A stretch of DNA of 64,000 nt from Budorcas taxicolor. Its lineage: Eukaryota > Chordata > Mammalia > Artiodactyla > Bovidae. Where the stretch lies: assembly GCF_023091745.1 (NCBI RefSeq), contig NC_068910.1, forward strand, positions 44,875,272-44,939,271. Direction: 5' to 3'. The notes under the pieces were generated by a model that worked only from the letters and a program-made list of their open reading frames with translations, made no database searches and had not been told where the DNA came from. This document shows, in pieces, positions 10,366-21,300 of this stretch. The stretch's first letter is position 1, and each line of letters starts with the position of its first letter. The position numbers were made by a program, and so were the translations under genes.

Positions 10366-11524
10366 CACGGGAAGGAAGCCTGTGTCCCTGGTGATTATGA
10401 GGCCACTGTGCCAGCTCTGATCTGGGGTCTTTAGACTTGATTCAAGTGACATAAATAAGTGAATCCCTTGTTTCATCTACGATGCTGTTCTTTGGACTTT
10501 CTGTTATATAAGGCCTAATCTAATTTTCACTGATAACATTTATCTTTTCCATAGGTGTATCTCCAAGGCCTTGGAATAGCACCTGGCTCCTGGTGGAAGC
10601 GCCACTAGTGTTTGTTGAGTGGAAGAGTGGGCTCCAACCTCCATGAATGACAGAGAAGGGCACTGAACCCAGGGAAAGGAGACAACGTGCCCTCGCCACA
10701 TAGCTGGTAGCGACAGGCACGGGACCCTGCACACACGCCTGCTCTTCCCTGTCTCCCACGGCACCATGGCTGGGACAGAAGAAAGCCACCCACTCACCAC
10801 TTCCATGGCCCCACCTGCCCCTTCTCTACCCCTAGCACATCTGGCTCAACACTCTCTCCACACCTGTCATACCACCTTGGTTGAGGGGCACAGTCTTCTA
10901 AGGACGTTGTGGCAACAGCAGCATCTAGACTGCCCTGCTCACCTGCCTGCCAGCATCCACATACCTCTACCACACTGGCCACGAAGCTCCCTCTTGGTCC
11001 TTGGTCCCCAGCCTCCCTGGATTCTGCCTTTCTGGCAGGATGTGCTACAGGTACAGAATATCCCCACCATTTAGGGGGCCCAGCTATGGGCTCGGAAATG
11101 TCACCCTGCCCACACATACCACCTCATCCTCATGTCCACTCCAGAGCTGCCCTCTAACTGAGTCACCCCTAAGAGGTCCATTCTCTTGCTCCCTGCAGGA
11201 CAGCATGACATGCTGGACAGAGGGATGCCATGATGTCCTTAGATAAGCTCTTCTTCTTAGGCCCCACCCTGCTATACCCAGGCATGAGAGAGAGAATTTA
11301 GGTGTTTGCCTATCACCCATTCTTTTGTATACTCTTCCTTTCCTACAGTTCCTAGGTCTGGGTTATTATGGGAACCACTGAAGACTGAAGGCGAACGTGG
11401 TCCACAATGGAAATGTTACTGCCCAGACCAGCAGATTCTCTTCTATTTAATTCACAGCAACTCAGCTGATTTTCTCCCTGACTGGCAGAATACAAAATGG
11501 CAGCAGTAATAATACTACTGGTAA
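10366..11524. other. No gene seen; unassigned with old-repeat traces
   Basis: 10390-10545 (gggtctttagacttgattc, then tttctgttatataaggccta) resembles the 3' side of an old LTR. 10575-10625 (tagcacctggctcctggtgg, then gtttgttgagtgg) resembles an L2/MIR tail. 10630-11330 is GC-rich and unassigned; overlapping frames there look like chance. Confidence 0.35.
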
Positions 11525-11762
11525 TAACACCTGCTAGCATTTACCATGTTTATGCAACTCCAGGCGTGGTGCTCAGTGTTTGACATAGATAATCTCATTT
11601 AATGTTTGCAATAACCTGTTGAGGCAGGCACCATTTCCAGACCAGCATCATTTCCATTTTATAGGGAAAAAAATGAGGTTCACAAAGGTTAAGTAAGTAA
11701 CTTGCCAAGGCCACAGTCAATAAGAGGAAGAGAGGAAATTTACTCTCTAGGCTGACCTCTTA
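11525..11762 (-). repeat. MIR SINE
   Basis: Reverse complement of MIR: ataatctcatttaatgtttg, atttccattttatagggaaa, gaggttcacaaaggttaagt, aacttgccaaggccacagtc. All main MIR landmarks are in order. Confidence 0.88.
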
Positions 11763-11854
11763 CTGCTGTGTGATATCATCTCTCTGTGAGCGGAATCTGT
11801 GAGCCCCAACATCCTTATTACCCCCAGGAAAGAGAACACAACCCTCTGCTTGTC

Positions 11855-11930
11855 TTCATTCACTCATTCAACCTTTACATAATACCCACCTGTGGTGGGT
11901 CCCATGCTAAATACTGGAGATTTAAACACA
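11855..11930 (-). repeat. L2/MIR 3'-end fragment
   Basis: cattcactcattcaaccttt and gtcccatgctaaatactgga match a decayed reverse L2/MIR terminus. Confidence 0.6.
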
Positions 11931-11984
11931 CCTACTTCGTGGCTCCCGTGATGAGTTAATTATTTTGCGTTAATAGCTTGTACT

Positions 11985-12360
11985 CATTCTTCTCCTCCTC
12001 TACCTTGGGGGCAAGAAACCTCCCTGTTTCACTGAGTTGGGACATGCCCAGGTGACTTACCTTGGTCAGAAAAACATGAGTGGGTGTGATGTGAGCAGAA
12101 GTTTTGGGTGCCCTCGTGGATGGTTTTTTCCTGAGCTCCAGCCATTCACTATGAGAAGAGCAGCCTCCAGAGATCTCAAGCCACTGGTTTCAAGGAGATG
12201 CAAGATACGTGGAGTAGACCTGGATTCAACCTGCAGTGTGCAGCCAAAGCCAGCTGACCTGTAAAACTAAAAAAGAAAAACACAAACTTGTTTTAAGAAC
12301 TGACCTTTCAAGGTGGTTTGTTACTCAGCATTACTGCAGCAATAGCTGACTGATGTAGTT
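11985..12360 (+). repeat. Old LTR, MLT1-like
   Basis: The end tgttttaagaactgacct, ggtggtttgttactcagc, gcaatagctgactgatgtag follows the 3' pattern of a mammal-wide MaLR-type LTR ('...ttaagccactgagtttggggtggtttgttac...'). The body is degraded. The subfamily is uncertain. Confidence 0.5.
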
Positions 12361-13261
12361 CTTGCTATCAAGGAGCTCACAGATGAATGCAGAACATGAA
12401 CAGTCAATTATAACCCAGTGTAATGACAAAATGGAGTGGAAGGACCTAGAGTGCCCTGTTGCACAAAAGAGGGCTCCCATTCCAGCCCAAAATAACCTGA
12501 GAAGACAGAAATGACCCAGGAGGAAGCAGGCCCTGTTTGCCTCAAGGAGAATGCAGTGTGCTCAGAAAGCTTACAGCAAAGGACCATGAGCTGGCTTGGG
12601 GGTCAGGGAGGCTTTGATGAAGAAGGATCACTCATCTCAGACTTGATTAATAAGTGGGAATAAGTAGGAGGTGTGTGGGCTGGAGAATAATTCAGGGAGA
12701 AGCCCAGGGGCACAGTGTTGGGTGTTGAGAGAAGGGGGAAGAAACTTATCTAGGACATTCAGTACTGGCCTCTGCAGTAGTGAGGCCTGCACCCAGAAAC
12801 CCAGCAAGGTGGCACCTCACAGAGAGAACAAGGCCAGATGCCCTGAATAAGGAAAAGTGTAAATGGATCAAAGTAGAGACTGATACTGGACTCTTCACAC
12901 TCAAGTGCTGCTCCGCAGACTCAGCTTCCTCCACCACGGCAGGGTTCCTTTCCCAGCCCCTTGCCACCCCTCCCAGGGGAAGTTCTCAGCTTGAAATCCA
13001 GCAGTGTCCACCCCTTCGCCATCTGAAATGCTGAGGAACCACCTCTTCAACAGGCAGAGACCAGTCCCTCCACCCGCTCTTGCTCGAGCAGGAGAAGTAT
13101 GGGGATGGATGAGACTTATGATGCTTCCAGTTTACATCTGTCTCAAAACCAAAATCCAAGTTCACCTTGCTTCTCGCTGCTCCCCATTATTGTTGTCTTC
13201 TCCCTGCCTGCCCGGCCTCCTCGAGGGCAGGCTCTGTCTGAGGTTTGATGGGCTGTTTAAC
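12361..13261. other. No gene seen; possible L2 followed by unassigned DNA
   Basis: 12361-12745 (tcaaggagctcacagatgaa, gggaggctttgatgaagaag, acttgattaataagtggg) resembles reverse L2-derived sequence. 12746-13261 shows no recognised feature. Confidence 0.35.
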
Positions 13262-13271
13262 CATCCACTCA

Positions 13272-13540
13272 TCAGGACTTCCTTGGTGGTTCAGTGGCTA
13301 AGAAAGAGTTCATGCTCCCAACGCAGGGGACCTGGGTTTGATCCCTGGTCAGGGAACTAGAGTCCACATGCCACAACTGAAAAAAAAAAAAGAAGAAAAG
13401 AAAAAAAAATCTCACCTGCCGCCATTGACGATCCCGCAATGCTGCAATGATAATCTAAGATCCTGCATGCTGCAACTAAGACCTGACACAGCCAAATAAA
13501 TCATTAATCAATTTTAAAAAGTTATTTGGAAAAACAACAA
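13272..13540 (+). repeat. CHR-type SINE with 10-bp TSD
   Basis: ggacttccttggtggttcag through ctgcatgctgcaactaagac to an AT-rich tail. The TSD catccactca is exact at 13262-13271 and 13541-13550. The copy is longer than neighbouring CHRs because of an A-rich expansion at 13379-13410. Confidence 0.94.
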
Positions 13541-13550
13541 CATCCACTCA

Positions 13551-13849
13551 CCACTTCTAATCTCACTCCACAAGGATGTGTCCAAACACATGCCAACACG
13601 CAGCTCTGGGACTGTAACCACAAGTGTATAGAGCAGGTAGTGGAGAGCAGAGCAAAAATGAAGACTATTTCCCCCATAAACCATAAAACAGGCGGGTGGC
13701 AGTGCCGATGCTTTGGGCTGTAACGGATAAACGGGCCTAGGTGCACAGCCTTCTGCTATTCCAACATGTCAGGACATCTCTAGCCTTGTTTCTCCCCGCA
13801 AAGTACCCCCTGGCCTCTGTCTTGTCTTGACAAGGCGCCTTGAAATGCT
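13551..13849. other. No gene seen; unassigned
   Basis: No repeat or coding family recognised. Confidence 0.4.
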
Positions 13850-13993
13850 GCCTTGGCTCCCATCAACCATCACAACAATCCTACGAGGTGGTCTTATTGT
13901 GACAGTCCTCATTTTATTGAGGAGGGAACAGGTAGAGAGCAGAGTACTTTAACCACCGCCCAGGAAGTAAGTGGTGGAGTCAGCACCCTAAGC
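13850..13993 (-). repeat. MIR SINE fragment
   Basis: aaccatcacaacaatcctac, cctcattttattgaggaggg and aagtaagtggtggagtcagc are the reverse complement of the MIR centre and 5' half. Confidence 0.82.
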
Positions 13994-14393
13994 CCGGTGG
14001 GCCAACACAGTCCTACACCTGGCCCTCACCTGCTGCTGTGGCTTGGTTTTCACCCCCACAGGAGGGACACCGAAATATTGATATGTACTCCTGGCTCCTG
14101 CAGAGAATCTCAGGTGTGCTGGAGACATAAGAAATACATCCCCACAAGGGGCAAAAACTCTGGGCACTGACACAGGCCTCACCATACATGTATGGAGGGC
14201 CTGATGGATTTAGGGAAGTCTCAGCTGCAACTTGTTATCCACTCTGTCTCCCAGATATATGCCTGATGGAGTGTTGATGGAAAACCAGCTCTTCCAAGAG
14301 TTTTCTGGATTTGGGTGAACATTTCTCATTCCCCACAAATGGCTCCTGCGCTGAGTGACAGCAGCAACCACTGCCCATAAAGACAGCCTCCTC
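13994..14393. other. No gene seen; unassigned
   Basis: No repeat or coding family recognised between the MIR and the next CHR SINE. Confidence 0.4.
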
Positions 14394-14512
14394 GGGACTT
14401 CCCTGGCAGTCCAGTGGTGAAGATTCTGTGCTTCTAATGCAGGGGGCAGGGGTTCAATCCCTAGTCAGGGATCTAGGTCCCACATGCTGTACAGCCAAAA
14501 AAAAAGAGAGAG
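14394..14512 (+). repeat. CHR-type SINE
   Basis: gggacttccctggcagtcca to cacatgctgtacagccaaaa, then A-rich. The flanking direct repeat agacagcc (14381-14388, 14513-14520) is consistent with a TSD. Confidence 0.93.
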
Positions 14513-14520
14513 AGACAGCC

Positions 14521-15503
14521 CTCTTTAGTCTTTCTATTTATTAAAGTGGAAAATGAGAGATCTGGACAATTGTCTCTTTATATCCTAGGATCCTTTATGC
14601 TCTAGACACATGGGGATGATGGTTTCCAAACTGGGTGGGTGAAGAGCCCCTGTCCTGGGAAGTGCCAAACTAAGCCATTTCCTCCTCACTGAGGAAAGGC
14701 TCCCTCACTGCAGAGCAGTGGATGTTTATAAGGTGATTTCTACCTTTGGAGGGGCCAGAACCCAGGCCAGGAAGTTGGCTTACCAATGTTGTGGTGAGAG
14801 AAGGTCCGAGCCCAAGGTCCTGCTGGGCAGAGATGCTGCCTCATGGAGAGGCCAGAGTGGGACCAGGGTGAGCCTGCGCTGACTGGAGAAAAGCCCTTTG
14901 TACCATCTGGTATGAATGCCTATGCGAAAATAACTCAAAAGTTTTGAAAAGTCAAAGTCTGGTTTTTAAGAGTAAAACAATTCAGGACAACATGACTGTG
15001 ACCTTGGGTTAGACTCAGAGGGAGGCCATAAATGAAACTGGGTTATTGCATTTCCCGTTTGACTGTTGGTGTGTTAATGTACTTTGACTTTGCGTGTGTG
15101 TGTGTTTGTGTCGATATGTGTCTGTGAGTATGAGAGAGAGAATATATGCTTCTCAAAAGTAGTGATTTTGCGATGACCTGGATTTCTTATAAATGTTGCT
15201 TTCATGTACTCAGGGACTTCACAGAGACATCACTGGAGAGAAAGAAAACAATGCAGGCTGGTCCAAAGCATAGTGACCTGGAAAGCAAGGACTTGATTTC
15301 CTTCCTTACAGATAAAAAAATACAGATAAGATACAAGTAGCGGAAACTTAAAAAAAAAAAATTAAAACATGGAGGCATCCGTGTGCCCACTCTCCTCTCT
15401 GAAACCACACATAAAGAATGGAGAGAAAGAGGACAGACAAGAAAGCCACATCATTGATCAAAAAAATAAAAAAAGAATAACCCAAATTCCAAACCATATT
15501 CTT
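14521..15503. other. No gene seen; unassigned
   Basis: No recognised repeat. A short imperfect (GT)n run lies at about 15094-15125 and an A-run at 15350-15362. Confidence 0.4.
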
Positions 15504-15519
15504 TAAAAATGGTAGCCCA

Positions 15520-15645
15520 GGGACTGGGGGTCTAGTGGTTACGATGCCAAGCTCCCAATGCAGGGGGCCTGGCTTCGATCCCTGTTCAGAAAACTGAATC
15601 CTGTATTCTACAGTCAAGACCCAGCACAGCCAAATAAATATTTTA
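15520..15645 (+). repeat. CHR-type SINE with TSD
   Basis: gggactgggggtctagtggt to caagacccagcacagccaaa. It is flanked by aaaaatggtagccca (15505-15519) and aaaaatgggagccca (15646-15660), a TSD of about 15 bases with one mismatch. The head is more diverged than in other copies. Confidence 0.92.
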
Positions 15646-15660
15646 AAAAATGGGAGCCCA

Positions 15661-16351
15661 AGAGAATGAGTTTATATCAGATGATGTAGACGGAACAGGT
15701 ATAGGAGGAAATGGGGCAGGAGGAATGTGCTTTAGAATTGGTGTGACTGTGGAATGGAAGAGGGCAGTGTTTATCCCCAGCATCTGCCCTCACTGGCCTT
15801 GGGTTGCCCCATAAAACATTAATGGACACCCTCTATCTCTGCAAAAACCAGGCTCTAAGTGGGACAGAAGGTGAAAGCGTTAGTCACTCAGTCATGTCCG
15901 ACTCTTTGTGACCCCATGGACTGACTATAGGGCAGAGGATTAAAAACGAGCAGGCAGCCCTGCACTTGATCATATCAGTTAGGTAAAGACAGGAGCTTGG
16001 TCATTGCAAGAAAGGCATCACGTTTCCACCTGAAACAGGGAGGACTTCCTGTTAACCTTGAAGCAAACCCATTTCCCCTGGGTGGAGAGTTGGTGAAAAA
16101 ATATTTAGAAATCATCCACCCAAACCCAAGTGGCTTCTGACCCAGTTTATTCCCCTGATCCCTTCTCCAAATGCTTCCTGCCTCCTACAACAGAGCTTAC
16201 CAAGAAAGCATTCACCTACATTAAAAAAGGAATAAAAATGCCCCCTCCCTCCACTCCCACCTGAAAGAATTTCATTTGCAAAGACTACTAAACTAGCCAC
16301 TTTAAAGACTTTTAAAATGTGTTGAAATCTTATGTTATAAAGGAAGGGATT
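15661..16351. other. No gene seen; contains a Bov-tA 3' scrap
   Basis: Mostly unassigned. 15872-15930 (gaaagcgttagtcactcagt, then tgtgaccccatggactg) is the reverse complement of only the last ~60 bases of a Bov-tA. Confidence 0.6.
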
Positions 16352-16925
16352 CCCCACCAACAGATGAATGGAAAAAGATGTAGTACATATATACAATGAA
16401 TTAGTACTTAGCCACAAAAAAGAATGAAATAATGCCACTTGCAGCGATACAGAAGAGAGAGATGACCATACTAAGTGAAGTATCAGACAGAGAAAGACAA
16501 ATACCATACGGTATCACTTATATATGAAATCTAAAAAAAGATACAAACAAACTTACTCACGAAGCAGAAATAGACTCAGAGACATAGAAAACAAACTATG
16601 GTTGCCAGAGGAAAGGGAGGGGGGAAAATTAGGAGTTTGGGAATAACATATACATACTACTGTGTATAAAATAGATAACAAAGACCTACTATGCAGCACA
16701 GACAGGGAACTATATCTTGTAATAACCTATAATGGAAAAGAATCTGAAAAAGAATATATATATGTACATATATACATATATATAACTGAATATGCAGCTG
16801 AATTTATTATATAACTGAATTTATATGTATATAATATATAACTGAATCACTTTGTTGTACACTTGAAATGAATACAATATTGTAAATTAACTATACTTCA
16901 ATTCAAAAAAATGGTTTAAAAAGAA
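16352..16925 (+). repeat. L1 3' end with TA-rich expansion
   Basis: caccaacagatgaatggaaa, aatgaaataatgccacttg, atgcagcacagacagggaac, aatggaaaagaatctgaaaa, then the terminal attgtaaattaactatactt. The stretch 16755-16850 has expanded by repeated (ta)n and reiteration of ataactgaat, so it is longer than other copies here. Confidence 0.92.
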
Positions 16926-16974
16926 GTTCCAAGGGAAATCGTAGATCACATCTGTGACAGATAAAAGCTGCCTA

Positions 16975-17465
16975 TAAGTTATTTGACATCCCCCACAGCA
17001 CGAGATGGGTCCCTTCCCCTTGAAGTTGACTGGGCCCTCTGACTACTTAGCAAGAAAATATAGTGGAAGGGACACTGCTCAAATTTCCAGGCTCAGGTCT
17101 TGAGCAACAACAGCCTTCAATGTCTCAAATTATCTCTTGGCATCCAGACATCACGCAGTTGGGAGCCTGAGGGACCAATGGAGAGACCACCATTGAGGGA
17201 AGTGGAGGTCCTGGCTGACAGTCCCGTCTGGCTTCTCCATCAACAGCCAGACCAACCTGCCAGCCAGTTGAGTGACTCATCTTGGAAGTGGAACTTCCTG
17301 CCACAGTCAAGCTTCCCCAGCTGCTGCCATGTGGAGCAGAGAGGAGCTACTGCCTCCAAGGTCTTCCTAGATTAAAAATTCATATGCAAAATAAATGACT
17401 CTTGCTAATTTAAGACACTAAACTTCAGTGTTTATTACCCAGTATTAAATAACTAGAATAATACT
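16975..17465 (+). repeat. Old LTR, MLT1-like
   Basis: tatttgacatcccccacagc ... agccagttgagtgactcatc ... aatttaagacactaaacttc, ending aataactagaataatac. The order fits a diverged MaLR-type LTR. No TSD could be read. Confidence 0.5.
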
Positions 17466-17839
17466 ATGAATGAAATCCACCCTATGAAGTCATGAAGTCT
17501 TATTTGTAGTATTTCTACCATATCTCTACTTCTTTTGTGTCATTTTGCTTTTAAGAAGGTAAATTAAACCAGTGTTTAGTTTAGGGTATTGGGGTTTTTT
17601 CCTGTTTTGTTTGTTCTATTTTTGAAGCTGAAAGAATTCCATCAATCCATTCTTAGAATTAGGCTTTTTACTGGATGAAACAAAATCTACTAAATAAACA
17701 GAAATGTAGTCAACCAAAATACTAAAATGTTTAATGAAAAAATATATGTGTGAGATAATAGAATCTAGTGGAAGGTCTAATAAATGCCATATTTTTGGAG
17801 TATGATGAACTCAGTTTTCCCAGATACCTGCAACATTTA
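17466..17839. other. No gene seen; AT-rich, unassigned
   Basis: AT-rich with no landmark that assigns it to a repeat or gene. Confidence 0.4.
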
Positions 17840-17921
17840 TTAGTTCCTTGACCAGGGATTGAACCTGCACCCCCAGCATTGGAAGCACAAAGACTTAGCC
17901 ACTGGACCACCAGCAAATTTC
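17840..17921 (-). repeat. CHR-type SINE fragment
   Basis: Reverse complement of the CHR head: gttccttgaccagggattga and ccactggaccaccagc. It is flanked by similar direct repeats gatacctgcaacattt (17823-17838) and gatatctgcagcattt (17924-17939). Confidence 0.88.
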
Positions 17922-18077
17922 CTGATATCTGCAGCATTTTCATGTGACATGGAAATATCTGTAATATTTTCCCCTACATTTTTAAAACTGGGAAAATATG
18001 AATATAGTGCAATTATATTCCATCTTAACTTTCTCTTGACTCACCTCCCCTATTACTTTGCATTCCTTTACAGAAAA

Positions 18078-18133
18078 GATTTTATTTTTTTCTTCTAGTC
18101 TTACTGAGATGTAATTGACATACAACACTGTAT
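18078..18133 (-). repeat. Old L1 3'UTR, part 1 of 3
   Basis: cttactgagatgtaattgac is the reverse complement of an old L1 3' region. The same L1 continues at 20267 and again at 21026, so BovB and an LTR inserted into it later. Confidence 0.75.
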
Positions 18134-20266
18134 TCAGTTCGGTTCAGTTCAGCACTCAGTCATGTCCGACTCTTTAAAACTCCATGGATCACAGCACGCC
18201 AATTCTCCCTGTCCACCACCAACTCCCGGAGTTTACCCAAACTCATGTCCATTGAGTTGGTGATGCCATCCAGCCATCTCATCCTCTGTCATTCCCTTCT
18301 CCTCCTGCCCTCAATCTCTCCCAGCATCAGAGTCTCTTCCAGTGAGTCAGTTCTTCACATCAGGTGGCCAAAGTATTGGAGTTTCAGCTTCAACATCATC
18401 TTTCCAATGAATATTCAGGACTGATTTCCTTTAGGATGGACCGGTTGGATCTCTTTGCTGTACAAGGGACTCTCGAGAGTCTTCTCCAATACCACAGTTC
18501 AAAAGCATCAATTCTTCAGCGTTCAGCTTTCTTTATAGTCCAACTCTCACATCCATACACGACTATTGGAAAAACCATAGCCTTGACTAGACAAACCTTT
18601 GTTGGCAAAGTAATGTCTCTGCTTTTTAATATGCTGTCTAGGTTGGTCATAACTTTTCTTCCAAAGAGCAAGTGTCTTTTAATTTCATGGCTGCAGTCAC
18701 CATCTGCAGTGATTTTGGAGCCCAAAAAAATGTCTGTCACTGTTTCCACTGTTACCCCATCTATTTGCCATAAAGTGATGGGACCAGATGCCATGATCTT
18801 AGCTTTCTGAATGTTGAGTTTTAAGCCAACTTTTTCACTCTCCTCCTTCACTTTCATCAAGAGGCTCTATAGTTCTTCGCTTTCTGCCACAAGTGTGATG
18901 TCATCTGCATATCTGAGGTTATTGATATATCTTCTAGCAATCTTGATCCCAGCTTGTGCTTCTTCCAGCCCAGCATTTCTCATGATGTACTCTGCATATG
19001 TTAAATAAGCAGGGTGACAATATACAGCCTTGCTGTACTTCTTTTCCTATTTGGAACCAGTCTGTTGTTCCACGTCCTGTTCTAACTGTTGCTTCCTGAC
19101 CTGCATATAGGTTTCTCAGGAGGCAGGTCAAGTGGTCTGGTTATTCCCATCTCTTGGAGAATTTTCCACAGTTTGTTGTCATTCACATAGTCAAAGGCTT
19201 TGGAATAGTCAATAAAGCAGAAATAGATGTTTTTCTGGAATTCTCTTGCTTTTTCCATGATCCAGTGGATGTTGGCAATTTGATCTCTGCTTCCTCTGCC
19301 TTTTCTAAAACCAGCTTGAACATCTGGAAGTTCACGGTTCACGTATTGCTGAAGCCTGGCTGAGAGAATTTTGAGCATTACTTTACTAGCGTGTGAGATG
19401 AGTGCAATTGTGCAGTAGTTTGAGCATTCTTTGGCATTGCCTTTCTTTGGGGCTGGAATGAAAACTGACCTTTTCCAGTCCTGTGGTCACTGCTGAGTTT
19501 TCCAAATTTGCTGGCATATTGAGTGGAGCACTTTCACAGCATCATCTTTCAGGATTTGAAATAGCTCAACTGGAATTCCATCACCTCCACTAGCTTTGTT
19601 CGTAGTGATGCTTCCTAAGGCCCTCTTGACTTCACATTCCAGGATGTCTGGTTCTAGGTGAGTGATCACACCATTGTGATTATCTGGGTCATGAAGATCT
19701 TTTTTGTACAGTTCTTCTGTGTATTCTTGTCACCTCTTCTTAATATCTTCTGCTTCTGTTAGGTCCCTACCATTTCTGTCCTTTATCGAGCCCATCTTTG
19801 CATGAAATGTTCCCTTGGTATCTCTGATTTTCTTGAAGAGATCTCTAGTCTTTCCCATTCTATTGTTTTCCTCTATTTCTTTGCATTGATTGCTGAGGAA
19901 GGCTTTCTTATCTCTCCTTGCTATTCTTTGGAACTCTGCATTCAAATGGGTATATCTTTCCTGTTCACGAACTGTTGAAGCCTGACTTGGAGAATTTTGA
20001 GCATTACTTTGCTAGTGTGTGAGATGAGTGCAACTGTGTAGTAGTTTGAGCATTCTTTGGCATTGCCTTTATTTGAGATTGGAATGAAAACTGACCTTTT
20101 CCAGTCCTGTGGCCACTGCTGAGCTTTCCAAATTTGCTGGCATATTGATTGCTACACTCTCACAGCATCATCTTTTAAGATTTGAAATAGCTCAACTGAA
20201 ATTCCATCACCTCCACTAGCTTTGTTTGAAGTGAAGTTTCCTAAGGCTCACTTGACTTTGCGTTCC
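18134..20266 (-). mobile_element. BovB (RTE) retrotransposon, 5'-truncated, with internal duplication
   Basis: Minus-strand BovB of about 2.1 kb; the full family is about 3.2 kb. The 3' end is at the left (reiterated gttcagttcag, the usual BovB terminus). Broken minus-strand frames carry reverse transcriptase sequence: around 19082-19378 residues include AGFRKGRGSRDQIANIHW and FIDYSKAFDYV, and at 18934-19131 QQGCILSPCLFNI. Stops and frameshifts make it inactive. The exact direct repeat aacactgtat at 18124-18133 and 20267-20276 is the TSD and shows one insertion event. A segment near 19337-19636 is repeated, diverged but in the same orientation, at 19960-20266. Confidence 0.95.
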
Positions 20267-20519
20267 AACACTGTATAAGTATAGCATAATGATCTGACTT
20301 GCACACATCGTGAAATGATCATCACAATAAGTTTAGTGAGTATCCATCATCTCATATAGACACAAAATTAAAGAAACAGAAAAATGAATTTTTCCTTGTG
20401 ATGAGAACTCAGGATTTACTCTCTTAATAACTTCATATATAAACACAGTAGTCTTAATTATATTTATCATGCTGTACATTATATCCCTAGTACTTATTTG
20501 ATAGGTGGAATTTTATGCC
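20267..20519 (-). repeat. Old L1 3'UTR, part 2 of 3
   Basis: Continues the L1 broken at 18133: cacatcgtgaaatgatcatc, agtgagtatccatcatctc, catgctgtacattatatccc. It stops where an LTR begins. Confidence 0.75.
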
Positions 20520-21021
20520 TGAGGAATGGAGTATTTCTTGCCACATCAGTAAACAAGAATGTCACAGTCATCAGAGATTTTCGCCCTCCAAATGTGAATC
20601 TCTGAGCCCCAATGGCAACCAGGAAGGAGAACAATACCTGAGCTCCAGCAGCCATCAGGCTGCAGCCACTCGCTACGGGGAGCACAGAGGAACAATTCAG
20701 GATACTGGCCCAGGATAGCTGAGGTGCATATGACAAGAATGATTTCAGTGAGCCCAGACTCTTGCATTGTCCAATACATAGAAAAGCACTAAATTCCTTA
20801 ACTTGGGATAACTAGTTTCTTTAATTTACAATAATCTTTTGATATTCTGTCTGCCCTTTGTTGTAAGACTTCTATATAACCCTGGCTCCTTCCCTTGCCT
20901 CCCTGGAGCATTTCTCTCAAGGCTACTTGAGATGCTGCCTCCCAGGCTTAAGTCCTAAAAATTTCTGCTGAATAAAACATAACTCTCAACTTTCAGGATG
21001 TGACTATTTTTTAAGCTGACA
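20520..21021 (+). mobile_element. Solo ERV-type LTR inside old L1
   Basis: About 500 bases bounded by TG...CA (tgaggaatgg to aagctgaca), with a TATA-like ctatataacc near 20873 and aataaa near 20971, both on the plus strand. The flanking 4-mers tgcc (20516-20519) and tatc (21022-21025) each differ by one transition from the tacc expected in the host L1, consistent with a decayed 4-bp TSD. No internal retroviral genes are present. The family is not named. Confidence 0.65.
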
Positions 21022-21025
21022 TATC

Positions 21026-21300
21026 TTTTGACTGTCTTCATCTAATTCCTCCTTCCTCACTCTGCCTCTGGTAATCACAAATCTGATCTCCTTTACTATG
21101 AGTTTGTTCTTGAAGTATAATTGATCTGCAATACTGTTACTTCATGTTACACATCAGTGATTCAATATTCCTATACATTTCAAAGTGATCAGCAAAACAA
21201 GTCTAGTTATGATATGTCACCATATAAATGTATTACATGGTTACTGGCTATATAATTATACACTATACATTTCATACCCATGACTCATTTTAATTATTAT
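21026..21300 (-). repeat. Old L1 3'UTR, part 3 of 3
   Basis: ttttgactgtcttcatctaa resumes the same L1 immediately after the LTR. It continues through ctctggtaatcacaaatctg to about tcatacccatgactc, with increasing divergence. Confidence 0.65.

Noticed and set aside
18516..19378. Reverse transcriptase frames considered as a host gene
   Set aside because: They belong to a BovB retrotransposon with TSD, stops and frameshifts.
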